64,000 bases of DNA. Origin: Nonomuraea dietziae. Lineage in GTDB: Bacteria > Actinomycetota > Actinomycetes > Streptosporangiales > Streptosporangiaceae. The stretch's first letter is position 1; the number at the start of each line of letters is the position of its first letter. The translations under genes and the position numbers were made by a program. Location of the stretch: assembly GCF_014195505.1 (NCBI RefSeq), contig NZ_JACIBV010000003.1, forward strand, positions 1 to 64,000, in the 5' to 3' direction. The notes under the pieces were generated by a model. The model saw nothing but the letters and a program-made list of their open reading frames with translations. It had not been told where the DNA came from and made no database searches. Below, piece by piece: positions 28,018-36,390 of the stretch.

Positions 28018-28890
28018 ATGCGCACACAGCGGGAACTGGATGCCTCCACCGCAGAGGCGAACAGGCAAGGGCTTCTGGAGCAGGTGCCGGTTTGGTCCAG
28101 GTATCTGACTGTGGAAGCACGGGAAGACAATGAGGCCGCCACGCGATGGGCCTACGCCGCTGGGCAGTGGTTCGCCGATGCGTGCATGTTCGACGATCCC
28201 AAGGTCATGCACGACGGCTACGAAGCACTCCGTGACGGTTCACCAGAGGCTTATGGGACTCAGGGTGCATGTCCACAGCTGTCAGGCATGGTGTCCGCAC
28301 TGGGGGAGGTTGCACATGCTGCACTGACTCGTGGGGAACGGCAAGCTGATGCCGGGCCCACGGGCATTCCGACCGATTTCATGGCGATGCTACGCCAATC
28401 GGCCCAGTACGACTTGTCCACCGAGGAGCAGTCCAGGGTTGGTCTCGGCCGGTGGCTTGCTGATATTTGCCGTCAGGACGAGCCCTCATCGTTGCGCAAA
28501 GGTTTGGACGCGCTTCGTGAGGTCTCTGTAGACCTGTCGCTGGGCGGCGGCGAAGACCTGCGGTTGCTGGGGGCGGCTACCGCGCTGGTCGAAGTAGCGC
28601 AGGCAGCATTGGCGCGGGCGGAGCAGGACTCGCTGAAGACTCAGTTCCCCTTCGCCGAAGCTGAACCAGTGCTGCTGAAGATCGCCGACACTCCCGACAT
28701 AGCGGATGGGGCGCTCGCTGAGGCACTTGGCTGGGAGCCAGAGCAGATCATTCCGCTTGCAAACTGGCTTAGCGCCCTTGGGCTGGTAGTAGATGCTCGC
28801 TCGGGGACATGCAGTATGTGGTCTGCCACCGCCCTGGGGCAGGAGGTCGCAAAGCACTGGGCCCTCCACTCGGACGATGAACCTCTGTAG
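28018..28890 (+). CDS. Hypothetical protein, partner of the nitrilase-like gene
   Basis: 290 aa. The start at 28018 is fixed by GGGAGGTGA five bases upstream. Residues about 30-120 and 130-220 look like two related helical halves (each with a W-x-AD-x-C segment: GQWFADACMFDDP and GRWLADICRQDEP), suggesting an internal duplication. The last 70 residues (ADGALAEALGWEPEQIIPLA, then NWLSALGLV) resemble a winged-helix. It may sense or regulate. Divergent from the nitrilase-like gene. Confidence 0.6.
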   Translation: MRTQRELDASTAEANRQGLLEQVPVWSRYLTVEAREDNEAATRWAYAAGQWFADACMFDDPKVMHDGYEALRDGSPEAYGTQGACPQLSGMVSALGEVAHAALTRGERQADAGPTGIPTDFMAMLRQSAQYDLSTEEQSRVGLGRWLADICRQDEPSSLRKGLDALREVSVDLSLGGGEDLRLLGAATALVEVAQAALARAEQDSLKTQFPFAEAEPVLLKIADTPDIADGALAEALGWEPEQIIPLANWLSALGLVVDARSGTCSMWSATALGQEVAKHWALHSDDEPL

Positions 28891-29033
28891 CCCTGCGTGA
28901 GTGCCGTTACTGTTCGTGTACCCAGAAATGGTGAGTTCTACGCGGGCGGTGAGTGTCCGCCGCGTGTCCGATTCGTCTCGCACCCTCGTTCTCATTACCT
29001 CTCGCGCAACACCTCTCGCAGAATGATCCTGCG

Positions 29034-30266
29034 CTAGGTGTCGTCCCCCGCACTCTCGACTGGCCGCCGGGCTAGCTCCTGTCTGATGGCCGCGAGTGCG
29101 GCGCGGGCGGCCTCCGCCTCGCGCCGGGCGGCGTCGCGTTCGGCTTCGGCGCGAGCGAGCGCGACCGCCGCGGCGGTGGTCTGCTCGGCGGCCTGCCGGC
29201 GGGTCTGGTCGAGCTGGTCGCGGAGCCGCTCGAGGTCGGCCTCGGAGCGGTGGCGCTCGGCGGTCAGCTCCTGGCGCGCTGCCCGAGCCTCGGCGTGGGC
29301 CTCGGCCGCGGCGGCCTTGAGCTCGGTGAGCTGCTCGGCGGCTTCGGCCAGGCGCTGGCGGGAGTCGGTCAGCTGGTCGGTCAGGTGGCGGGCCTCGGCG
29401 TGTTCGGCGGCCAGCTTCGTCTCGGCCTCGCGGTGCCGGGCCTGCGTCTCGGCCAGCGTCGCGGCCTGGGCCGCGGCGCGTTCGGCCTGGTCGGTGAGCT
29501 GGCGGCGCAGGGTGCGCAGTTCGTCGGCCTGGCGGTCGCGGACGTCTTCGGCGGCCTGGCGGGCTGTTTCGGCGGCGGCCTGGCGGCGTTCGGCGGCCAC
29601 CACGCGGGTCTCGGTCTCGCGCTGGATGCGCTCGGCGTCGGCGCGGGCGCGGTCCTCGCGCTCTTCGGCCTGCCGCTGGGCCTGCTGTGCCTCGCGCGTG
29701 GTGCGTTCGGCGGCCCGCCGGGCCTGCTCGGCCTCGTGGGCGGCCTGGCGGGCGTCCAGGGCGTCGGCGCGCTCGTCGGCGGCCTCGGCGGTCAGCGTGG
29801 CGATGCGCTGCAGGGCGCCGGTCTCGACGATCTGCACGCCGTCGGCGAAGCGGGCGACGAGGGCCTGCAGGCCGTCCAGCACCGGGCGGGCCTCGGCGAG
29901 CACCGCGCCGGTGGCGGTCACCGCGGTGGTCACCGCCTCGCGTTCGGTGCGCTCCTTATTCCGGTAGTAGGCGTTCTTGCACAGGTTGTTGTTGTCGCAG
30001 AACTTGCGCGGCTTCCTGCCGGCCGGCGGCGGCAGCGGTTTGCCGTCCCACAGGCAGCGGCCGTGCGGGGCGGGCTCGATGGCGGGCCGGGGCAGCGCGT
30101 GCGGACCGGCGCCGCCCGGGGTGCCCGCCGACTCGACGCCGCCGGCGGCCGGCGGCTCGCTCTCCTCCGCCGCGGCGGGCCCGTCGGGAGTCCGGGCCGC
30201 GCGCGCCGGCCGGAGTTCCGCCGTCTCGGGGTCGTGCCCCATCCCCTCAAGGTCGCGTTCACTCAC
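29034..30266 (-). CDS. Zinc-finger and long coiled-coil protein, possible plasmid/ICE maintenance factor
   Basis: 410 aa from GTG 30266. A Pro/Ala-rich N-terminus is followed by a Cys cluster at about residues 70-95 (CLWDGKPLPPPAGRKPRKFC, then DNNNLCKNAYYRN), probably zinc binding. Residues 150-400 are an almost uninterrupted Ala/Glu/Arg coiled coil. This layout resembles KfrA-like or other coiled-coil DNA-associated proteins of mobile elements, but the family is not certain. It diverges from the recombinase at 30614. Confidence 0.7.
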   Translation of the reverse strand: MSERDLEGMGHDPETAELRPARAARTPDGPAAAEESEPPAAGGVESAGTPGGAGPHALPRPAIEPAPHGRCLWDGKPLPPPAGRKPRKFCDNNNLCKNAYYRNKERTEREAVTTAVTATGAVLAEARPVLDGLQALVARFADGVQIVETGALQRIATLTAEAADERADALDARQAAHEAEQARRAAERTTREAQQAQRQAEEREDRARADAERIQRETETRVVAAERRQAAAETARQAAEDVRDRQADELRTLRRQLTDQAERAAAQAATLAETQARHREAETKLAAEHAEARHLTDQLTDSRQRLAEAAEQLTELKAAAAEAHAEARAARQELTAERHRSEADLERLRDQLDQTRRQAAEQTTAAAVALARAEAERDAARREAEAARAALAAIRQELARRPVESAGDDT

Positions 30267-30269
30267 AGG

Positions 30270-30295
30270 AGTACGCTACCAAAAAGTTTGATGCA
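30270..30295 (-). promoter_or_regulatory. Probable leaderless promoter with AAACTTTTTG element
   Basis: On the minus strand AAACTTTTTG is followed by GGTAGCGTAC and then, a few bases on, the GTG of the coiled-coil gene. TAGCGT is a plausible -10 box. The same 10-mer sits in the promoter at 48871-48900, also just before a -10-like TAGAGT. Confidence 0.4.
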
Positions 30296-30613
30296 CGTCT
30301 TTCTTAGAAAAACTCGTGACGATTTTTTCTCAGTGGGATCTCATCGAGAGGGCGGTAATCACGGTTATCGTCAGGTGAGCATGTAAGATCACGCCATGCA
30401 TCGGCAGCCAGGGCCGCCCTTCGTGGGAGCCTGTCCCCCCGTTTTCACGATCGATGAGTCGGTGCTCAGCTCCGGCTCGCGCACCGCCCGTAACGAGCCG
30501 GTCGTGACCGGGCCCGCGCACCGGCCGAGCCCAGGCGGAGATCGCTACGGAGGGCAGGCCCGCCACAGATGCCCCCGGCGGCCTGCCGTCGACCACCTCG
30601 GCCAGGCAGCGTG

Positions 30614-31846
30614 ATGAGCACCGACCCGGTCGAGACGCACCCGGCCAGCGCCGCCCTGCCCGAGCCCGGCGCAGCACCCGAGCTGCACGCCCTCACCGCA
30701 TCCGAAATCATCCTGCTCGACCGGCCGTGGGTGGCGCCGGAGGACGGCGACGACCCGGAGGACTTCGCTGAGCTGATCCCGCTCGCCGCCCTGCCGGTGC
30801 GGTTGCCCGCCAAGGGCACACCGCCGCCCGCCCGCGATGCGAGCGGCCTGGCCGCCCAGCTGCGCACCGCGGGCGCCACCGAGGTAGCGCTGGCCGCGAC
30901 CGGCGGCTGGCTGCTGTCCGAACGCCGCTCCTCCCCCGCCACCCAGGACGGCTACATCCGCGACGTCGCCTGGTGGCTGTGGTGGATCCAGGCCCGCGGC
31001 CTGGATCTGCGCGACATCTCCTTTATCGAGGCCGACACCTACGCCGCCGCCATGCGGCACGCCGGCCTGTCCCCCGGCACCCGACGCCGCCGCCTGTCGG
31101 CCTGCTCCAGCTGGTATCGCTACCTGCAGCGGGCCGACGCCGTGCTCCGCAACCCGTTCGACGGCATGGACCTGCCCAAACGCGCCAGCAAGCCCAGCCG
31201 CCACCTCACCGAGGCCCAGCTGGACGACATGGTCATCCACGCGGTCGCGCACGAGTCCGCCCGCACCGCCGCCATCGTGGCGGTGCTCAAGGCCACCGCC
31301 TGCCGCATCGGCGAGCTGACCGGCGTCCAGCTGGACGCCCTGGGGTATGCCGGCGACCACCGGATCCTCACCCTGACCGCCAAGGGCGGCCGCCCCCACC
31401 GAGTCGTCATCGACGACGACGTGACCGGCCCCCTGCTGGATGCCTACCTGGCCGAGCGCGGGCCGGCGCCCGGCCCGCTGTTCGCCACCCGCACCGGCAG
31501 CCGGCTGCACCGCTCCTACGTCCAGGAACTCCTCCAGCGGCTCGCGAGTGCCGCCGGCATCCCCGACCCGCACACCCTCACCCCGCACGCCATCCGGCAC
31601 AGCGTGGCCACCGCACTGCTGCGGGCCGGGGAACCACTCGACGTGGTGCAGGCCCTGCTCGGCCACGCCGACCCGCGCACCACCCAGGCCTACCTGCACG
31701 TCGACCAGCTGGACCGCAGCCCCGCCCACCGCGCCGGCCGGCGGCTGGCCGCCGTCGTGGCACGCCGCCTTCACCCTCCTACCGAACGCGGGAACCCCGT
31801 CCCGCAGACATCGCCCGGCCACGTGACCGAGGAGAAGCCAGCGTGA
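30614..31846 (+). CDS. Tyrosine site-specific recombinase (XerC/D-type integrase)
   Basis: 410 aa from ATG 30614; upstream codons in frame are unlikely. An N-terminal SAM-like core-binding domain (TQDGYIRDVAWWLWWIQARG, near residues 100-200) precedes the catalytic domain. The active residues are visible: Arg in TACRIGELTG, His-x-x-Arg in HAIRHSVATALLRAG, and His plus Tyr in LGHADPRTTQAYLHVDQL. It is intact and likely the working integrase or dimer resolvase of the mobile element. A 347-bp gap with no gene separates it from the divergent coiled-coil gene. Confidence 0.92.
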   Translation: MSTDPVETHPASAALPEPGAAPELHALTASEIILLDRPWVAPEDGDDPEDFAELIPLAALPVRLPAKGTPPPARDASGLAAQLRTAGATEVALAATGGWLLSERRSSPATQDGYIRDVAWWLWWIQARGLDLRDISFIEADTYAAAMRHAGLSPGTRRRRLSACSSWYRYLQRADAVLRNPFDGMDLPKRASKPSRHLTEAQLDDMVIHAVAHESARTAAIVAVLKATACRIGELTGVQLDALGYAGDHRILTLTAKGGRPHRVVIDDDVTGPLLDAYLAERGPAPGPLFATRTGSRLHRSYVQELLQRLASAAGIPDPHTLTPHAIRHSVATALLRAGEPLDVVQALLGHADPRTTQAYLHVDQLDRSPAHRAGRRLAAVVARRLHPPTERGNPVPQTSPGHVTEEKPA

Positions 31847-31852
31847 GGTCAT

Positions 31853-32110
31853 GGCGCCGGAAGCGGTATCCGCCCGGGATACGCGTCGGGTCCGGCGTCT
31901 CGCCGGTGAGCACGATCCGCTCGGGCGACTCGGGTAGCACCGACAGCAGGGCCTGCGTGTACGGGTGTCGGGGTGTGGTCAGCACCTGCTCGACGGGGCC
32001 CGACTCGACGATCCGGCCCAGGTAGATGACCGCCACCCGATTCGTGATGTTCCGGCGAGACCGAGGTCGTGGGTGACGACCAGGGGTGCCGGTAAGAAAT
32101 GCGCTACCGG
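31853..32110 (-). pseudogene. Oligopeptide ABC transporter ATPase fragment (OppF/DppF-like)
   Basis: The minus-strand frame reads NRVAVIYLGRIVESGPVEQV, then TTPRHPYTQALLSVLPESPE, the well-known C-terminal region of peptide/nickel transporter ATPases, preceded in another frame by VVTHDLGL (the H-loop). The frames are shifted near 32065 and the rest of the gene is absent; the IS630 copy B lies 37 bp away. A stray piece left by rearrangement. Confidence 0.75.
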
Positions 32111-32146
32111 CCTCAAACGACGAGGGGCGCAGGTCGCGTTGCCTGC

Positions 32147-33423
32147 TAGTGCGGTGACCACATAGGTTCACCGGCTCGAGGAACAGCGCTGTACTGCTTG
32201 CGCTGGTCGTCCTGGTTGCCCTCCACTGTCGTATCGACACCAAAGCGATCGATGGAGGAGGAGCACAATGGCCGAGCCTGTGCGGGCGCGGCGGTTGTCC
32301 GACCATGAAGGGCAAACGCTGCAGCGACTGGTCCGGCGAGGAAAGCACGACTCGGTCCGGGTCCGCCGCGCGTTGATCGTCATGGCATCGGCCAGCGGGA
32401 CACCGGTGACGGCGATCGCCCAGCTGGTCGCGGCCGATGAAGACACCGTGCGTGATGTCATCCACGCCTTCAACGAGCGGGGCCTGTCCGCGCTGGACCC
32501 TAACTGGGCGGGAGGCCGTCCCCGCCGCATCACCAGCGATGACGAGGACTTCATCGCCCGGACGGCCACGACTCGGCCCGAGAAGCTGGGTCGCCCTTTC
32601 ACCCGGTGGAGCATCCGCAAACTCCTCGCATACCTGGCCGACAACCCGACCCACATTGTGGCGATCGGCCGGGAGCGGCTGCGGCAGTACTTACGCGAGC
32701 ACAAGATCTCCTTCCAGCGCACCCGGACCTGGAAGGAGTCCACCGACCCCCATCGGGAGGCCAAGCTGGATCGGATCGAGGAGGTCACCACCCGCTTTCC
32801 CAACCGGTGTTTTGCCTTCGACCAGTTCGGGCCGTTGTCGATCCGGCCGCAGCCCGGCTCGGGCTGGGCGCGCGAAGGCAGACCCGAACGCTGGCCGGCC
32901 ACCTACCGGCGTGACCAGGGCGTGCGCTACTTTCACGGCTGCTACAGCCTGAGCGATGACCAGCTGTGGGGCGTGGTCCGGACCCGCAAGAGCGGCGCCA
33001 ACACGCTGGCCGCGCTCAAGAGCATCCGCAAGGCCCGCCCCGACGGCGCGCCGATCTACGTCATCTGCGACAACCTGTCGGCCAACACCACCCCGGCCAT
33101 CCGCGCCTGGGCCGCCAGCAACAAGGTCGAGCTGTGTCTAACGCCGACCTATGCCTCATGGGCCAACCCGATCGAAGCGCAGTTCGGGCCGCTGCGCACG
33201 TTCGTGATCAGCAACTCGCACCATCCCAACCACACCGTGCAGACCCGCAAACTGCAGGCCTACCTGCGCTGGCGCAACGCCAACGCCCGTCATCCCGACG
33301 TGCTGGCCGCCCAACGCCGCGAACGCGCCCGTGTCCGCAGCGAGAAACAACGACGTTGGGGCCGACCACTCGTCCGAGCAGCCTGATCACTCAAGCCGGT
33401 GAACGTTCGTGGTCACCGCACTA
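32147..33423 (+). mobile_element. IS630-family insertion sequence, copy B
   Basis: 1277 bp including TA at each end (32147-32148 and 33422-33423), the same length and inverted repeats as copy A, in opposite orientation. Every reading frame I compared, including non-coding-strand frames across the element, is identical between copies, so the two are essentially identical in sequence. Confidence 0.93.
32268..33386 (+). CDS. IS630-family transposase (copy B)
   Basis: 372 aa, residue-for-residue identical to the copy A transposase, with the same DDE motifs (Asp in FDQFG, Asp in ICDNLS, Glu in PIEAQF). A GGAGGAG site lies just before the ATG. The uninterrupted frame and identity with copy A indicate recent transposition or gene conversion. 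It adjoins the OppF fragment on the left and about 250 bp of gene-free DNA on the right. Confidence 0.95.
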   Translation: MAEPVRARRLSDHEGQTLQRLVRRGKHDSVRVRRALIVMASASGTPVTAIAQLVAADEDTVRDVIHAFNERGLSALDPNWAGGRPRRITSDDEDFIARTATTRPEKLGRPFTRWSIRKLLAYLADNPTHIVAIGRERLRQYLREHKISFQRTRTWKESTDPHREAKLDRIEEVTTRFPNRCFAFDQFGPLSIRPQPGSGWAREGRPERWPATYRRDQGVRYFHGCYSLSDDQLWGVVRTRKSGANTLAALKSIRKARPDGAPIYVICDNLSANTTPAIRAWAASNKVELCLTPTYASWANPIEAQFGPLRTFVISNSHHPNHTVQTRKLQAYLRWRNANARHPDVLAAQRRERARVRSEKQRRWGRPLVRAA

Positions 33424-33673
33424 GCAGAACACAGTCGGATCTTCACAGGGAAGACGGGAAGGGCTGAAATCAGACTGGGTAGGCGAGCAGTTCGAGCGCC
33501 TGGCGTTCGCGGCGCGGGAACGCTGAAGGAACGCGGCGACGTTGCCCTTACCGTGTAAGCACAGGTGGCCCGGTGTTGCGATGCCGTTCCCTTCCGCTGT
33601 ACCGGGGTAGGCCCTGACCACAGGTCATAAGCGACAGAAGGCATCACCTCCCCCCGGGTGAACAGGGGACGAG

Positions 33674-34678
33674 GTGCAGCTCCAAGGCGCGATTGAGCCG
33701 ATGCGGGCCAAAGCAGTCGACCAACTGCCCGAGGGCCCGGCAGGGAGCTACCTGTACGAGCCGAAGTGGGACGGGTTCCGCTGCATCGCCATGGTCTCCG
33801 AGGACCGCGGGGTGCACCTTCAATCCCGGCGCGGGGCCCACATCAACGACCTGTTCCCCGAGGTGGCGTGGGCGCTGCATGAGTACCTGCCCGCAGCGAC
33901 GGTCGTGGACGGGGAGATCGTGCGCTGGGCGCCGGACGGGCGACTCGATTTCACGGCGCTCCAGCGCCGTAACATGGCCGGTCGCCGGGCTGAAGACCTT
34001 TCCCGAACCGAGCCGTGCCACTACATCCTGTTCGACATCCTGCGTACCCGAGGCCGCGACGTGGCGGGGCTGCCCCTGACCGAACGCCGGCGGATCCTGG
34101 AGAAGCTGTTCGTGGCTGTGCCGCCGGCTTCGGTGCTGGCACTATCGATGCAGACCGCCGATCCGATCGAGGCGTGGACGTGGTTCTGGTCACTGCATGT
34201 CGCAGGCGTTGAAGGGCTGGTCATCAAACCCGCCTGGTCGCGCTACAAGCCCGCGGCACGGGGCTGGTACAAGCTCAAGCACCGCACCACGACGCTTGCC
34301 CTCGTCGGCGGTGTCACCGGAACCCTCACCCGCCCGAGAGAACTGCTCCTAGGCCGCTACGACGACATAGGCCGGCTACGCGTTACGGCCCGCACCACCC
34401 GGCTGAGCACACCGGCCGCGAGTCAGCTCGCCCCCCTGCTAACCCCAGCAGGTCCCGCACATCCTTGGCCCGAGCAGCTACCACTGGGATGGGCGGGCGG
34501 CCTGTACGGCCAGCGGGAGCCCCTCATCTACGTGCGGGTGCAGCCGTGTGTAGTGGTGGAAGTCTCGGTAGACGTGGCAGCCGAGCACCGCCGATGGCGG
34601 CACGCGGCGAGATTCCTTCGTCCACAACCAGATCTGATGGCGGCCGACGTGCCGCTGAATCTTGATCTGGAGCGCTGA
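33674..34678 (+). CDS. ATP-dependent DNA ligase (LigC-like)
   Basis: 334 aa from GTG 33674. The adenylation motif EPKWDGFR places the nucleotide-accepting Lys at residue 31. Further ligase motifs are VDGEIVRW (motif III), VEGLVIKP (IV) and WYKLKHR (V), followed by a C-terminal OB-like region of about 120 residues. It joins nicked DNA using ATP. Small extra ligases of this type are common in actinomycete chromosomes and mobile elements. No Ku or primase gene is beside it. Confidence 0.92.
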   Translation: MQLQGAIEPMRAKAVDQLPEGPAGSYLYEPKWDGFRCIAMVSEDRGVHLQSRRGAHINDLFPEVAWALHEYLPAATVVDGEIVRWAPDGRLDFTALQRRNMAGRRAEDLSRTEPCHYILFDILRTRGRDVAGLPLTERRRILEKLFVAVPPASVLALSMQTADPIEAWTWFWSLHVAGVEGLVIKPAWSRYKPAARGWYKLKHRTTTLALVGGVTGTLTRPRELLLGRYDDIGRLRVTARTTRLSTPAASQLAPLLTPAGPAHPWPEQLPLGWAGGLYGQREPLIYVRVQPCVVVEVSVDVAAEHRRWRHAARFLRPQPDLMAADVPLNLDLER

Positions 34679-34719
34679 CCAGCCGCCCGCCTCGTTCAGG
34701 AACTCGTTCAACCGTACTT

Positions 34720-34747
34720 GGCATGATGCCGAATTTGGCATGATGGG
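34720..34747. promoter_or_regulatory. Toxin-antitoxin operator, two GGCATGATGCC boxes
   Basis: GGCATGATGCC (34720-34730, a perfect palindrome around the central G) and GGCATGATGGG (34737-34747) lie 17 bp apart, just before the antitoxin start. Phd/YefM antitoxins usually repress their own operon through paired palindromes like this. Confidence 0.6.
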
Positions 34748-34762
34748 CGTATGGTGAGGTGT

Positions 34763-35068
34763 ATGACGATCGACCAGACGAGCATGGAGACGCTCGGCAT
34801 CGCAGCGGCCCGCGACAAGCTCGGCCCGCTGGTGTCCCGCGCGGTCATGTCCCACCGCCCCACCCGGATCAAGCGCTCCGATGAGGAACACGCCGTCCTC
34901 ATCTCCGAGGAGGCGTTCGAGGAGTATCTGCGTCTCAAGCGCGAACGTGAGGCGGCGGACTTGCGTGAGCTGATGGCGGCCGCGGGTCGCGGTGAGATCG
35001 AGATGACTGTCTACGACTCGCGTGAGGCGGCGTATGCCGATCTAGGGTTGGACGGCACCGACCAGTGA
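34763..35068 (+). CDS. Antitoxin, Phd/YefM family
   Basis: 101 aa from ATG 34763, with GTGAGGT upstream; ATG 34751 would add four residues. The N-terminal DNA-binding part has the family look (LGIAAARDKLGPLVSRAVMS, then PTRIKRSDEEHAVLISEEAF, EEYLRLK). The acidic C-terminal tail should wrap the toxin. It overlaps the toxin start (GTGA), and the double operator lies immediately upstream, so the operon is probably autorepressed. Confidence 0.88.
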   Translation: MTIDQTSMETLGIAAARDKLGPLVSRAVMSHRPTRIKRSDEEHAVLISEEAFEEYLRLKREREAADLRELMAAAGRGEIEMTVYDSREAAYADLGLDGTDQ

Positions 35069-35310
35069 AGCGTCCCGTCCACTTCACCCCCAAGGTCAAG
35101 GACGTCCTGCGCTCGGCGGCGCCGACGCTGCGGGCGTCGATCGTCGACGCGCTACTGGACCTGGCCGACGACCCGACGCCGCCCGGAGCGATGCCGTACG
35201 CCGACATCCCCGAGGCGTACGAGCTGGTCACGCCTACCTTCCGAGCGCTCTACTCCTACGGCCCCGACCTCGATCACGTGTCGGTCTGGGTGCTCCACAT
35301 CAACACGTGA
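35065..35310 (+). CDS. Toxin of the RelE/ParE-like superfamily
   Basis: 81 aa from GTG 35065, overlapping the antitoxin stop. Small basic protein: KRPVHFTPKVKDVLRSAAPT, then ALLDLADDPTPPG, DIPEAYELVTPTFRALYSYG and VSVWVLHINT. Spacing of the strands and a late conserved Tyr/His fit mRNA interferase folds. Second gene in the operon, as usual for YefM/YoeB-type pairs. The exact subfamily and catalytic residues are not certain. Confidence 0.75.
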   Translation: MKRPVHFTPKVKDVLRSAAPTLRASIVDALLDLADDPTPPGAMPYADIPEAYELVTPTFRALYSYGPDLDHVSVWVLHINT

Positions 35311-35329
35311 CGACCACAGCTAAGACGGG

Positions 35330-35674
35330 GTGTCCAAGGTGAACGGCCCGACTAGAACGTGTGACTGTGAAGCCTTGGCGCAGACGTTGCGCACCTGCAT
35401 CTCGACGCTTGGGCAGGAGGTCGAGGAGCGTGCCCAAGAGCTCGCCGAGGATCGTGTACGGAAGGCAGCGACATACGCCCAAGAGTGCTTGGACGTCGCG
35501 GAGCGCGCTGTGGCCGCAGCAGCGTCCACCACTCAGACCTTCCAGGAACTGCTGGCGGTTGTGGATCGCTTCCAGACGAAGCTCGATCAGCTACGTACGT
35601 CTCTGGTACTGGGCCAGCAAGTTACGGCAGGTCGCCGGACCCCTCCTGTCCGTACTGACCCTTCAACGGGCTGA
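35330..35674 (+). CDS. Hypothetical helical protein
   Basis: 114 aa from GTG 35330, 19 bp after the toxin stop. A short Cys-containing start (RTCDCEALAQTLRTCISTLG) leads into long amphipathic helices (VEERAQELAEDRVRKAATYA, then FQELLAVVDRFQTKLDQLRT). There is no known domain. It may belong to the toxin-antitoxin transcript. It overlaps the opposing gene at its 3' end by 12 bp. Confidence 0.5.
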   Translation: MSKVNGPTRTCDCEALAQTLRTCISTLGQEVEERAQELAEDRVRKAATYAQECLDVAERAVAAAASTTQTFQELLAVVDRFQTKLDQLRTSLVLGQQVTAGRRTPPVRTDPSTG

Positions 35675-36289
35675 GCAGGACGGAGCGCGCAGGGCTTGCT
35701 CAAGTAGGCGCGCCGCCTGCCCGCACCGGATAAGCCGTTCCCGCTCCCGTTTGTAGGTGACCAGCACGCTTTCGACAGCCTCGGGCGGGAGATGGGCTTT
35801 CAGTTCGAAGGAGGCGCGCCTGTAGCTGACGATCAGGGCGCGGTAGTCGTGCTGCAGGTGCAGGATCGCCGCCCACGCCAGAGCGATGGGGTAGTCGGCG
35901 AGCACCTGGTGCTGCCGGTAGTCAGCGGGCATCTGGTCGTACAACCAGGCCAGGGCGTGTTTCTCCCAGCCGGGGACGCCCGGGGCAGGCACCTGCGCGG
36001 GCCAGCCGGGCGGCCCCGCGACGGCCGGCTCCAGCTCTGGCTCCGGCTTGGGCTGGGTGGCCGGGGTGCGGGGGACGGACATGTAGCTCTGGCCGGGTAC
36101 GGGTGCCACCTGGTCGATCGGCAGCCACTCCTCGCGAGGCTTCAGGCCCCCGCGATAGCCGGGGATGTTCTCAATCCACGAGACCTTCGCCTTGATCGCC
36201 TCGTCGTTCTCATCGACCAGCAGCTCCATGAGAGACCCCGCCTGATCAGGCAGGATAAGGATCGACGGCGGGTCGCTCATGCATCCCAT
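35663..36289 (-). CDS. Hypothetical protein of the mobile element
   Basis: 208 aa from ATG 36289; ATG 36280 is an equally good start. The N-terminal 45 residues look like a small beta domain (ILILPDQAGSLMELLVDEND), followed by a Pro-rich linker (about 70-105). A C-terminal helical domain then follows (HALAWLYDQMPADYRQHQVL, then YRALIVSYRRASFELKAHLP). The layout resembles hypotheticals carried by actinomycete conjugative elements. It is last in the leftward gene series. Confidence 0.6.
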   Translation of the reverse strand: MGCMSDPPSILILPDQAGSLMELLVDENDEAIKAKVSWIENIPGYRGGLKPREEWLPIDQVAPVPGQSYMSVPRTPATQPKPEPELEPAVAGPPGWPAQVPAPGVPGWEKHALAWLYDQMPADYRQHQVLADYPIALAWAAILHLQHDYRALIVSYRRASFELKAHLPPEAVESVLVTYKRERERLIRCGQAARLLEQALRAPSCSAR

Positions 36290-36372
36290 GCTAGCCGCTA
36301 TTCGTGCACATGTTCGACTGGTCCGGTGGCTTCCCTGCCGGGCAGGCCGTCCACGTGATCGGGCATGGCCGA

Positions 36373-36390
36373 CCCTGCCTCAAGGCAGGG
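36373..36390 (-). terminator. Small hairpin at the XRE gene stop
   Basis: The stem CCCTGCCT / AGGCAGGG with a 2-nt to 3-nt loop overlaps the stop codon of the leftward regulator gene. Short but strong; it may separate that gene from the next leftward one. Confidence 0.45.

Noticed and set aside
29038..30386. Long rightward frames opposite the coiled-coil gene
   Set aside because: They are shadows of an Ala/Arg/Glu-rich gene in high-GC DNA; only the leftward frame has a zinc cluster, heptads and a normal start.
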